From NCBI RefSeq assembly GCF_034521165.1, contig NZ_JAXHMV010000014.1, forward strand, positions 175,291 to 239,290: 64,000 nucleotides of DNA. The letters run 5' to 3'. Source of the DNA: Thiohalophilus sp. (lineage in GTDB: Bacteria > Pseudomonadota > Gammaproteobacteria > UBA6429 > Thiohalophilaceae). Shown piece by piece: positions 1-7,907 of the stretch (its first letter is position 1; each line of letters begins with the position of its first letter). Both the position numbers and the translations under genes were made by a program. The notes under the pieces are model-generated. The model ran no database searches. It saw only the letters and a program-made list of their open reading frames with translations, and had not been told where the DNA came from.

Positions 1-573
1 GATGATCTTCGAGCGGATATGAAAGGTGGTGCGCGATTCCTCGTTCATGATCAGATCGAGATAGCGCTGGCGATAGCGGGTCTCCTGATCGGAGAGGCCC
101 TTGAATTTCTCCGGCAAGGGGCGCAGCGACTTGGTCAGCAGGCGAACGCTGTCCGCCTTGATGGACAACTCGCCGGTCTTGGTTTTCATCAGCGTGCCTT
201 CCGCCCCGATGATATCGCCCAGATCCCACTTTTTGAACTGTTCGTTATAAATCCCTTCGGGCAGATCATCGCGACGCACGTAAAGCTGAATGCGACCCGA
301 CATATCCTGCAGGGTACAGAAGCTCGCCTTGCCCATGATGCGACGCAGCATCATGCGTCCGGCCACACTGACCCGCACCGGATTGGCTTCCAGCTCTTCG
401 GCGCTCTTCTCGCCGTACTCGGCATGCAGCTCCCCGGCCATCACATTGCGCCGAAAGTCATTGGGAAACGCCACCCCGGACTCGCGTAACTCGGCCAGCT
501 TGCGCCGGCGCTCGGCGATCAGCTTGTGCTCGTCGACGGGCTGTTCCGGTTGCTGTTCGTTATTATCTGCCAT
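1..573 (-). CDS. lysS: Lysyl-tRNA synthetase, N-terminal part (cut by window edge)
   Basis: Charges tRNA-Lys with lysine in the cytoplasm. The frame is open from an ATG at 573 down to base 1, giving 191 codons with no stop, so only the N-terminal anticodon-binding OB-fold and the start of the catalytic core are present. Readable family hallmarks are ELRESGVAFPNDFRR near the start, GRMMLRRIMGKASF in the OB fold and the KGLSDQETRYRQRYLDLI linker that opens the class II synthetase core. It lies directly downstream of prfB on the same strand, the usual prfB-lysS order of gammaproteobacteria. The 178-bp spacer to prfB is filled with repeats. Identification is secure; the C-terminal two thirds are outside the window. 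Confidence 0.96.
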   Translation of the reverse strand, partial: MADNNEQQPEQPVDEHKLIAERRRKLAELRESGVAFPNDFRRNVMAGELHAEYGEKSAEELEANPVRVSVAGRMMLRRIMGKASFCTLQDMSGRIQLYVRRDDLPEGIYNEQFKKWDLGDIIGAEGTLMKTKTGELSIKADSVRLLTKSLRPLPEKFKGLSDQETRYRQRYLDLIMNEESRTTFHIRSKII

Positions 574-751
574 GCGTTATCTCTTTGATCAAAGTTTTCA
601 CCACGAAGACACCAAGACACGAAGTAAACATAATTATGTAATTAAATCCCGGTCATGTGACCGTGTTGAGTTTAATGACTGGATTCCGGCATGCGCCGGA
701 ATGACGGTTTGTTTACCTCGTTACTCGTAACTCGTCCCTCGGCCCTGTTAT
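574..751. repeat. Repeat-filled prfB-lysS spacer
   Basis: Three repeat types sit side by side. At 600-626 there is a degenerate array of the cACGAAGacACCAAG type. At 680-704 there is a short palindrome, ATTCCGGCatgcGCCGGAAT. At 715-745 there is a 7-nt-period run of CTCGTNN units (CTCGTTA, CTCGTAA, CTCGTCC, CTCGGCC). The last type recurs at 2093-2110 and inside the ispD 5' end. No gene is seen here. Confidence 0.6.
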
Positions 752-1850
752 TTATAATCCGCTTTTCAGGCTGGCCTCGACGAACTGGTTCAGATCGCCG
801 TCGAGGACGGCCTGGGTGTTGCTGGATTCGACGCCGGTGCGCAGGTCCTTGATGCGGGACTGGTCCAGCACGTAGGAACGGATCTGGCTGCCCCAGCCGA
901 TGTCGGATTTGGAATCTTCCAGTGCCTGTCGTTCGGTGGTCTGTTTTTGCAGCTCCATCTCGTACAGCTTGGCCCGGAGCTGGTTCATCGCATGATCTTT
1001 ATTCTGATGCTGGGAACGCCCGCTCTGGCACTGCACCACGATGCCGGAGGGCATGTGGGTAATGCGCACCGCCGAGTCGGTGCGGTTGACGTGCTGGCCG
1101 CCGGCGCCGGAGGCGCGGTAGGTATCGATGCGTAAATCCGCCGGGTTGATATCGACCTCGATCGACTCGTCGACTTCGGGATAAACGAACACCGAGGCAA
1201 AGGAGGTGTGACGGCGATTGCCCGAATCGAACGGCGATTTGCGCACCAGCCGATGCACACCGGTTTCGGTGCGCAGCCAGCCGTAGGCGTATTCACCGCT
1301 GAACTTGACCGTGGCGCTTTTGATGCCGGCCACTTCGCCTTCGGAGACTTCAATCAGTTCGGTGGTAAAGCCGGCGTTCTCACCCCAGCGCAGGTACATG
1401 CGCAACAGGATATTGGCCCAGTCCTGCGCCTCGGTGCCACCGGAGCCGGCCTGGATGTCCATGAAGGCGTTCTTGTCGTCCATCTGCCCGGAGAACATGC
1501 GCTGGAATTCCAGCTGTTCGAGGCTTTTTTCCTGGTTGTCGAGATCGGCGATGACCGAGTTGATGGCCTCTTCATCCTGTTCCTCGACCGCCATCTCCAG
1601 CAGCTCGTCGGCGTCGTCGAGCCGTTGGGTCAGTGTGGTGATGGTTTCAACGATTTTTTCCAGGCGCGCGCGTTCGCGACCCAGTTCCTGGGCATAGTCA
1701 GGATTGTTCCAGATATCCGGGTCTTCCAGCTCCCGGGTGACCTCGTCCAGCCGTTCACGCCTGGTATCGAAGTCAAAGATACCCCCTCAGGGCTTCGAGT
1801 CGCCCTTGCATGTCCTTGATACGGGTCTGGATTGCGTTGACTTCCAACAT
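752..1850 (-). CDS. prfB: Peptide chain release factor 2, expressed by +1 programmed frameshift
   Basis: RF2 terminates translation at UGA and UAA. The first 25 codons run from the ATG at 1850 to CTT at 1778-1776 and meet an in-frame TGA at 1775-1773. Skipping one T moves reading to GAC at 1774, and the frame then runs 340 codons to the TAA at 752, giving 365 residues, the usual RF2 length. The recoding site AGGGGGTATCTTTGAC has an internal Shine-Dalgarno-like AGGGGG, a CTT slip codon and a TGA-C stop context, as in the classic E. coli autoregulatory site. The peptidyl-tRNA hydrolysis motif GGQ is visible (SGAGGQHVNRTDSAVR), as is the SPF tripeptide used for UGA/UAA recognition (RKSPFDSGNRRH). 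The frame upstream of the usual short ORF call (752-1594) is therefore real coding sequence. Confidence 0.97.
1772..1786 (-). promoter_or_regulatory. prfB programmed +1 frameshift site
   Basis: Read on the minus strand, the site is AGGGGGTATCTTTGAC: a Shine-Dalgarno-like stretch, the CTT slip codon and UGA followed by C. When RF2 is scarce the ribosome slips +1 and makes more RF2. The frame joins seen on both sides (residues ...EALRGYL then DFDTRRERL...) match RF2, which supports active recoding rather than a mutation. Confidence 0.96.
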
Positions 1851-2255
1851 ACTGATAAACCACCGGAAAATGTGAAGCGCGTATGATACACGAATTCCCT
1901 GATCTTGGCGATGGCAGGGATCCAGGCGATAGGCGGAATCTACGCGAGCGGACGCTGATAGGTTCTGGGTCCTGGTGTAGGTGAGGCAATCAGTTGACAG
2001 TGAGGTAGGAGCCGCCTCGGGCGCGACAGGCCGTGCAACATAGAGACGTCTATCGCGGCGCAGTCGCTCCTACAGATTCTGGTCTTCCTCCCGCGTAACT
2101 CGTCCCCTGGCTTTTTTACTAAATTCGTGCCCCCCTCATACTCTGGCTCATCCTGCAGGTCACGCTGACGTTAGCCTGCGTGACACCCTGCCGATACGCA
2201 GAATGTCAGGTAGCGCGGCGCGCCACCGGACCTACCCCCTCTGCGGAACAGTGAT
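1851..2255. repeat. recJ-prfB spacer with two palindromic repeats
   Basis: No gene is seen in this 405-bp gap. An element at 2005-2073 is bounded by GTAGGAGC and GCTCCTAC and resembles REP sequences of other gammaproteobacteria. A second at 2153-2235 has the inner palindrome GTCACGCtGaCGTTAGC...GCGTGAC and an outer end GACCTAC; related copies lie at 9933-10016, 10239-10291 and 24514-24545. Between them, 2093-2110 holds a short CTCGTCC-type heptamer run. Confidence 0.6.
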
Positions 2256-3995
2256 TCAGGCGAGCGGACGCAGATAGCGCACCAGCAGTTGCAGGCTGCG
2301 CTGGCCGCGGTACTCGTTGACGTCCAGCTGATAGACGAGCTCAACCCGGCTCACCCCGACCGGCCAGTCGTCGTCCACGTGATTGAAGGCGATGGCGTCG
2401 AACACCCGATCCGGGGCCTCGGGATGGCGTAACACCATTTTCAGATGATGCTCGCCGACGATACGCCGCTGCACCAGCTCGAACTCGCCATCGAACAGCG
2501 GCTCCTCGAAACCCTGCCCCCAGGGGCCGGCCTGGCGGATCGCCTCGGCCAGCGCCAGGGTCATCTCGTCGGCCGCCAGCGGCCCGTCGCTGAAATGCTC
2601 ACCGCACAGCTCGGCGTCATCCAGGTGGCGACGCACCTCGGCATCGAAGGCGGCGGCAAACGGCTCGAAATTCTCCCGCGGCAGGCTCAGGCCGGCAGCC
2701 ATAGCATGGCCGCCGAACCGGCTGATCAGATCGGGATGGCGGGTGGCGACGGCATCCAGCGCATCGCGAATATGCAGGCCGCGCACCGAGCGGGCCGAGC
2801 CCTTGATCTCGCCATTGGCGGTGGCGGCGAAGGCGATCACCGGGCGATGCACCTGTTCCTTGACCCGCGAGGCCAGAATCCCGACCACCCCTTCGTGCCA
2901 GTTCTCGTCGAACAGACAGAGTCCGTGCGGCAGGTTCTGCTCGTCCAGCTGCATGTTGTCCAGCAGCTGCAGGGCATCCTGCTTCATCGTCGCCTCGACA
3001 CCGCGCCGCTCGCGATTCAGATTGTCCAGTTGTTGCGCCAGCTCGCGTGCTTTTTGTTCATTCTCCGCCAGCAGGCATTCGATGCCGTGGGACATGTCAT
3101 CCATGCGCCCGGCCGCGTTGAGACGCGGGGCGATAAAAAAACCGATATCGCTGGCGCTCAGCCGCTCGGCCGTCCGCCCGGCCACTTCGATCAACGCGCG
3201 AATCCCCGGACGCGCCTGACCGGCGCGCAGCCGCGCCAGCCCCTGCGCCACCAGGATGCGGTTGTTGCGATCCAGCGGCACCAGATCGGCCACCGTGCCC
3301 AGCGCGACCAGATCCAGGTACTGCGCCAGGTTGGGTTGTTCAATGCCCTGCTGTTCGAACCAGTCGAGCTCGCGCAATCGCGCGCGCAACGCCATCAACA
3401 GATAGAACATTACCCCGACGCCGGGCAGTGCCTTGCTGGGGAACGTATCGTCCGGCTGATTGGGGTTGAGGATCGCCTCGGCCGCCGGTAATTGCTCGGC
3501 GGCCAGGTGATGATCGGTGATTAACACTTTGATGCCCTGCGCGTTGGCCGCCTCCACCCCACTGAGACTGGCAATGCCGTTGTCCACGGTGATGATCAGA
3601 TCCGGCTGATACTCGCGGGCCACCTCGACGATTTCGGGGGTGAGGCCATAACCGAACTTGAAGCGGTTGGGTACCAGGTAATCGATCTGTTTAAGGCCGA
3701 TCGCCTGCAAGGCGGCAACGGCCAGCGCAGTACTGGTCGCACCGTCGGCATCGAAGTCCCCGACGATCAAAACCCGTTGCTGTTGTTGCAACGCCTCGAT
3801 TAACAGATCGACGGCACGATCGATATCCTTGAGCTGTTGATAGGGCAACAGCTTTTGCAGCTCGTATTGCAGCTCGTCGGGATCGCGCACTGCCCGCGCG
3901 GCAAATACCCGCGCCAGAACCGGATGCAGGTCCGCCGACAGTGGCGGCAGCTCATCCGGCAACGGGCGGCGCCGGATATGTTGTTCAAGCGCCAT
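2256..3995 (-). CDS. recJ: Single-stranded-DNA-specific 5'-3' exonuclease RecJ
   Basis: RecJ degrades single-stranded DNA 5' to 3' during recombination and mismatch or base-excision repair. The 579-residue product matches the E. coli length (577). DHH-phosphoesterase motifs are all visible: DFDADG at residues 80-85, VDNG at 137-140, DHH at 161-163 followed by NPNQPD, and the APRLNAAGRMDD motif near residue 290. The DHHA1 region follows (RFGGHAMAAGLSLP, around residue 420), then the C-terminal OB-fold. The start overlaps the stop of the upstream rpfE-like gene by 11 bp, so the two are probably translationally coupled. The order rpfE-recJ-prfB-lysS on one strand is the rpf-region order of xanthomonads. 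Confidence 0.96.
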   Translation of the reverse strand: MALEQHIRRRPLPDELPPLSADLHPVLARVFAARAVRDPDELQYELQKLLPYQQLKDIDRAVDLLIEALQQQQRVLIVGDFDADGATSTALAVAALQAIGLKQIDYLVPNRFKFGYGLTPEIVEVAREYQPDLIITVDNGIASLSGVEAANAQGIKVLITDHHLAAEQLPAAEAILNPNQPDDTFPSKALPGVGVMFYLLMALRARLRELDWFEQQGIEQPNLAQYLDLVALGTVADLVPLDRNNRILVAQGLARLRAGQARPGIRALIEVAGRTAERLSASDIGFFIAPRLNAAGRMDDMSHGIECLLAENEQKARELAQQLDNLNRERRGVEATMKQDALQLLDNMQLDEQNLPHGLCLFDENWHEGVVGILASRVKEQVHRPVIAFAATANGEIKGSARSVRGLHIRDALDAVATRHPDLISRFGGHAMAAGLSLPRENFEPFAAAFDAEVRRHLDDAELCGEHFSDGPLAADEMTLALAEAIRQAGPWGQGFEEPLFDGEFELVQRRIVGEHHLKMVLRHPEAPDRVFDAIAFNHVDDDWPVGVSRVELVYQLDVNEYRGQRSLQLLVRYLRPLA

Positions 3996-5025
3996 CGCTC
4001 ACCCACTTTGTCAGCGGCCGGCGGCGGCGCCACCAGCGTCGTAACGTGTGCCGGGTTAATTGATAGCGCTGGCCGTTGGCCGGCAACAGCGTCAGACGCT
4101 GATAACGTTTTTTCCGTAATCCTTCCAGCAAGGGTTGCAGCCACCGGTTTTGAAACTGTTCGACGGCACCCACCCAGGCGAAGGGATCCTGCTGGCGCAG
4201 GGGTTGCAGGCAATCCTCGATATCGAGCAAAACCTCGCCATGGCAATCCTGCAGCACAGTCTCGACCGATTCGGGCAAATCCTCGCTGGCGACAGCATGA
4301 AAGCGGGCCAGCGCGTCGAACAGCCAGTCGTCAGTATAGACCTGTTGCCAGTGGACAGAGGCTGTATCAGGCCGATGGCCCCCACCCCACAGCCACAGGC
4401 TGTTCACCGTCAGGCGCCCTTCGGCCTCGCGTTGCTGATTGACCGGGTGATCGTACAGCAGCATCTGCACTTCATTCATCAACCGGCGCCAGTCGGCCGC
4501 CGAGTCACCACGCGGCAGATGGGGATTGATATCCTGCAGAAGAACTGACGGCAGGGGCGAGGTCTGAAGTCCGGGGGCTTCGGGCAAACTCAGGTACCAG
4601 TGATGGGGTTGCCCCATGACCAGTTGCAGGCCGTCCTGGTGAAGATGTTGATTGATACTGTCGACAAGCTGTTGCGCCTCATCGCTATCCAGACGCAATT
4701 CCTGATGACCCCGCAGCACAGCACTGGTCATATCCGCCTGCAGATGGACCGGATCGGCCCGCAGACAAAAGTTGTCCAGTTGAAGCTGCTGCACCGACTG
4801 ACAAACGGCGGCGGCGGGATAATCGCCGGTTGAATCGGGCTCGATACCGAACAGCTGAAACAGGCCGGCGTAAGCGTCGTTAATCGGATCGGGTTTTATA
4901 TCAGCGCGGGAGAGCGCCTTCTCCAGTACGGTGAAGTCCGGCAACTCGGCAGAAGACAGTTGCGACAACACCGGCTGCGGCCCCAGTAATCCGGGAACAT
5001 AGACTGTAATGTGACAGTCCGTCAT
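3985..5025 (-). CDS. RpfE-like conserved protein of unknown function
   Basis: This 346-residue cytoplasmic-looking protein (no signal peptide, no membrane segment) resembles the large proteobacterial family that includes Xanthomonas RpfE. Members are often misannotated as phosphoglycerate mutases because of a superficial similarity to cofactor-independent mutase architecture. Readable features are the MTDCHITVYVPGLLGP start, a central acidic and glutamine-rich region, and SLWLWGGGHRP near residue 215, which resembles the WFWGGG-type motif typical of the family. It overlaps recJ by 11 bp, and the rpfE-recJ-prfB-lysS arrangement supports orthology to the gene between greA and recJ in xanthomonads. 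Its biochemical role is not known to me. The leader upstream carries a 112-bp heptanucleotide array and a hairpin, both listed separately. Confidence 0.7.
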   Translation of the reverse strand: MTDCHITVYVPGLLGPQPVLSQLSSAELPDFTVLEKALSRADIKPDPINDAYAGLFQLFGIEPDSTGDYPAAAVCQSVQQLQLDNFCLRADPVHLQADMTSAVLRGHQELRLDSDEAQQLVDSINQHLHQDGLQLVMGQPHHWYLSLPEAPGLQTSPLPSVLLQDINPHLPRGDSAADWRRLMNEVQMLLYDHPVNQQREAEGRLTVNSLWLWGGGHRPDTASVHWQQVYTDDWLFDALARFHAVASEDLPESVETVLQDCHGEVLLDIEDCLQPLRQQDPFAWVGAVEQFQNRWLQPLLEGLRKKRYQRLTLLPANGQRYQLTRHTLRRWWRRRRPLTKWVSDGA

Positions 5026-5061
5026 GGGGACTATGCATACTCCACAGATATTCGTTGAAAA

Positions 5062-5077
5062 GTAGAGTGTGCTCTAC
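5062..5077 (-). other. Small hairpin in the leader of the rpfE-like gene
   Basis: GTAGAG-TGTG-CTCTAC forms a perfect 6-bp stem with a 4-nt loop, 37 bp before the ATG at 5025. It could be a regulatory hairpin or the relic of an operator. No U-tract follows, so a terminator is unlikely. Confidence 0.4.
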
Positions 5078-5086
5078 ACATTTCTT

Positions 5087-5198
5087 AGTTCTGAGTTCTG
5101 AGTTCTGAGTTCTGAGTTCTGAGTTCTGAGTTCTGAGTACTAAGCACTAAGCACTAAGCACTAAGCACTAAGCACTAAGCACTAAGCACTAAGCACTA
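5087..5198. repeat. Heptanucleotide microsatellite, 16 units
   Basis: Seven perfect AGTTCTG units (5087-5135) are followed by one hybrid AGTACTA unit (5136-5142) and eight perfect AGCACTA units (5143-5198). The whole array fills most of the gap between thrC and the rpfE-like gene. The hybrid unit carries one base from each array, as expected if one array was seeded by mutation of the other. Units are perfect, so slippage is probably recent or continuing. It lies in the leader of the rpfE-like gene and downstream of the thrC stop. Confidence 0.97.
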
Positions 5199-5218
5199 TT
5201 TTTTCATGCCAACTTTCT

Positions 5219-6358
5219 TTATTCCATATTCGCCAGTATCGCCTTCTTCACTTCTTCGAGCGTGGCATCGACGGCCTGCACCGGCGTGCTTTGCTGGATG
5301 GCGATATCGGGATCTTTCAGTCCATGGCCGGTCAGGGTGCAGACGATGGTACTTCCCTCGGGGATCTTGCCGCTGGTGATATCACGCATGGCACCGGCCA
5401 GCGAGGTGGCTGAAGCGGGTTCACAGAACACGCCTTCCTTTTCCGCCAGCAGTTTCTGTGCGGCCAGGATTTCATCATCGCTGCATTCATCGAACCAGCC
5501 ACCGGACTCTTCCTTGACCTTCCAGGCCATGTCCCAGCTCTGCGGGTGGCCAATGCGAATCGCGGTGGCCAGGGTATCGGGATCATCCACCATCTTGCCA
5601 CGCATAAACGGCGCACTGCCGGCAGCCTGATAACCGACCATCGTCGGACGGTTGCCGACGACGGCGCCCCCGGCATACTTGCAGTGGCCATGACAGAAGG
5701 AACATGCCCCGGTAACATGATCGCCCGAGGCCGAGGAATACTCGCAATAGCCGATCCAGTGTGCTGTTATATTGCCGGCATTACCCACCGGAATACAATG
5801 GAAATCCGGTGCCCGACCCAACTCCTCGACAATCTCGAACGCCGCGGTCTTCTGTCCCTGCAGGCGATAAGGATTGATCGAGTTAACAATCGTAACCGGG
5901 GCTTCGGTCGCAACCTCTTTGACCAGTTGCATCCCTTTATCGAAGTTCCCCTTGATCTGGATAACCGTGGCACCGTGCATCATCGCCTGGGCCAGCTTGC
6001 CCAGCGCGATCTTGCCGTCGGGAATCAGGACAAACGCGGTAATCCCGGCGCGCGCGGCATAGGCCGCGGCGGCCGCGGAAGTATTCCCGGTGGAAGCGCA
6101 GATGATGGCCTTGCTGCCCTCTTCCACCGCCTTGGTCACCGCCATGGTCATGCCGCGATCCTTGAACGAGCCGGTCGGATTGAGGCCTTCGTACTTGACG
6201 TAGATATCCACGTCCTTGCCCAGTACCCTGGGAATGTTATTCAGCCGAATCAGCGGCGTATTGCCCTCGCCCAGGCTGATGATGCGCGTGTCATCATGCA
6301 CCGGCAGGCGGTCGCGGTACTTGTCAATTAAACCGGTATAACGGGTACGAAATGGCAT
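5219..6358 (-). CDS. thrC: Threonine synthase with a cysteine-rich insertion
   Basis: PLP enzyme converting O-phospho-L-homoserine to threonine, the last step of the threonine pathway. The 379-residue protein has the short type architecture. Visible hallmarks are SLGEGNTPLIRL at residues 28-39, the PLP lysine K66 in GSFKDRG, the STGNTSAAAAAYAARAG phosphate-binding loop at 89-105 and VGNAGNITAHW at 191-201. Unusual is a segment at about residues 205-231 with four cysteines (C205, C219, C222, C226; spacing C-x2-C-x3-C) just before NRPTMVGYQAAG, where most short threonine synthases I recall have a shorter stretch without this cluster. It follows hom by 214 bp on the same strand and probably belongs to the same alaC-hom-thrC transcription unit. 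Confidence 0.94.
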   Translation of the reverse strand: MPFRTRYTGLIDKYRDRLPVHDDTRIISLGEGNTPLIRLNNIPRVLGKDVDIYVKYEGLNPTGSFKDRGMTMAVTKAVEEGSKAIICASTGNTSAAAAAYAARAGITAFVLIPDGKIALGKLAQAMMHGATVIQIKGNFDKGMQLVKEVATEAPVTIVNSINPYRLQGQKTAAFEIVEELGRAPDFHCIPVGNAGNITAHWIGYCEYSSASGDHVTGACSFCHGHCKYAGGAVVGNRPTMVGYQAAGSAPFMRGKMVDDPDTLATAIRIGHPQSWDMAWKVKEESGGWFDECSDDEILAAQKLLAEKEGVFCEPASATSLAGAMRDITSGKIPEGSTIVCTLTGHGLKDPDIAIQQSTPVQAVDATLEEVKKAILANME

Positions 6359-6572
6359 CGTTGCGATTTCTCTCAGAAAATACTTTTAACGCAGAGCAGC
6401 ATGAGATGCAAAGGTCGCAGAGTTAATTAACCAATTTGAACTGATAATATTCAATGTCTGTCGTGCGAGCGTAAGGTCGTGAGGTCGTATTATTCCATAA
6501 ATAATACGTCTCATTTGCTGTCGCTGACGCCTTTGCGCGCTCTGCGCTGCGTTCTATAACGCACTAACGCCC

Positions 6573-7886
6573 TCACGCCTTCAGCGATTCGACGCGGATG
6601 CGGGTCACGTTGCCGTGGATCGCGTTCATGGCTTCGATCTTTTCGATCGCTTCGTTCATTTTGCTCTCGCGCACCACATGGGTCAGCATGATGACGTTGG
6701 CCTTGTCGGAGCCTTCCATCGGTTCTTTCTGGATAATGGCTTCGATGCTGATATCGCGTTCGCCCAGGATGCGGGTCACTTCGGCCAGGACGCCGGATTT
6801 GTCCTCGGCCTGCATGCGCAGGTAATAGGCCGTTTCGACCTCCGCGATATCGAGAATCGGCAGATCGGTGATTGCATCGGGCTGGAAGGCCAGGTGGGGC
6901 ACGCGATTTTCGGGATCGGTGGTCAGGACGCGCACCACGTCGACCAGATCGGCAACCACGGCCGAAGCGGTGGGCTCGTCGCCGGCACCGGCACCATAAT
7001 ACAGGGTGGGGCCGACGGCATCGCCCATCACCAGCACGGCGTTCATCACGCCATCCACGTTGGCAATCAGGCGACGCTCGGGAATCAGGGTCGGATGCAC
7101 GCGCAGCTCGACGCCCTTGTCGGTGCGGCGGGTCAGGCCCAGGTGTTTGATGCGATAACCCAGCTCCTCGGCATAGGCCACATCCTCGCGGGTGATGTTA
7201 CTGATGCCCTCGGTATAGGTCGCCTCGAACTGCAACGGAATACCGAACGCGATCGACGAGAGAATCGTCAGTTTGTGCGCCGCATCGATACCTTCCACGT
7301 CGAAGGTGGGATCGGCCTCGGCATAACCCAGTTCCTGCGCCTCTTTGAGTACATCCTCGAACTCACGGCCCTTGTCACGCATCTCGGTAAGAATGAAGTT
7401 ACCGGTGCCGTTGATGATCCCGGCCAGCCACTGGATCTGGTTACCGGCCAGCCCTTCGCGGATCGCCTTTATAATAGGAATGCCACCGGCCACGGCGGCC
7501 TCGAAGGCCACCATCACGCCCTTTTTCTGCGCCGCGGCGAAAATTTCGTTGCCGTGCTTGGCGATCAGCGCCTTGTTGGCGGTAACCACGTGCTTGCCCT
7601 GCTCGATCGCCTGCATGACCAGATCTTTGGCCAGGCCATCACCGCCGATCAGCTCGATGACGATCTCGATCTCGGGATTATTGACGACCTCCAGGGGATC
7701 GGTCGTCAGCTCGATCCCGCTGGTGTCGCAAATGCGCGGCTTGTCCAGATCCCGTGCCGCGGCATGGGTAATCCGGATACCACGACCGGCACGTCGGGCA
7801 ATCTCGCCCGCGTTGCGCTGCAATACATTCACGGTCCCGCCGCCGACGGTGCCCAATCCCAACAATCCTACTTTAACCGCTTCCAC
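6573..7886 (-). CDS. hom: Homoserine dehydrogenase
   Basis: Reduces aspartate-semialdehyde to homoserine, the branch point to threonine and methionine. The 437-residue protein is the monofunctional type, not fused to aspartokinase. The Rossmann dinucleotide fold is at the N-terminus (GLLGLGTVGGGT, residues 7-18). The catalytic domain has TANKALIAKHG, EAAVAGGIPIIKAIREGL and the family signature GIINGTGNFILTEM around residues 100-170. A C-terminal ACT domain (about 350-437, TAYYLRMQAEDKSGVLAEV) suggests feedback control by threonine, as in related enzymes. It starts 21 bp after the alaC stop, so alaC and hom are almost certainly co-transcribed. thrC follows after a 214-bp spacer with no obvious terminator. 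Confidence 0.97.
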   Translation of the reverse strand: MEAVKVGLLGLGTVGGGTVNVLQRNAGEIARRAGRGIRITHAAARDLDKPRICDTSGIELTTDPLEVVNNPEIEIVIELIGGDGLAKDLVMQAIEQGKHVVTANKALIAKHGNEIFAAAQKKGVMVAFEAAVAGGIPIIKAIREGLAGNQIQWLAGIINGTGNFILTEMRDKGREFEDVLKEAQELGYAEADPTFDVEGIDAAHKLTILSSIAFGIPLQFEATYTEGISNITREDVAYAEELGYRIKHLGLTRRTDKGVELRVHPTLIPERRLIANVDGVMNAVLVMGDAVGPTLYYGAGAGDEPTASAVVADLVDVVRVLTTDPENRVPHLAFQPDAITDLPILDIAEVETAYYLRMQAEDKSGVLAEVTRILGERDISIEAIIQKEPMEGSDKANVIMLTHVVRESKMNEAIEKIEAMNAIHGNVTRIRVESLKA

Positions 7887-7907
7887 TGACTTGCTTCCTC
7901 TTTATGA

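Noticed and set aside
6615..7889. Long plus-strand ORF (424 aa) opposite hom
   Set aside because: Antisense shadow of a GC-rich gene; rich in H, G, Q and D as expected from reverse-strand codons, with no motif and no ribosome-binding site. hom is unambiguous.
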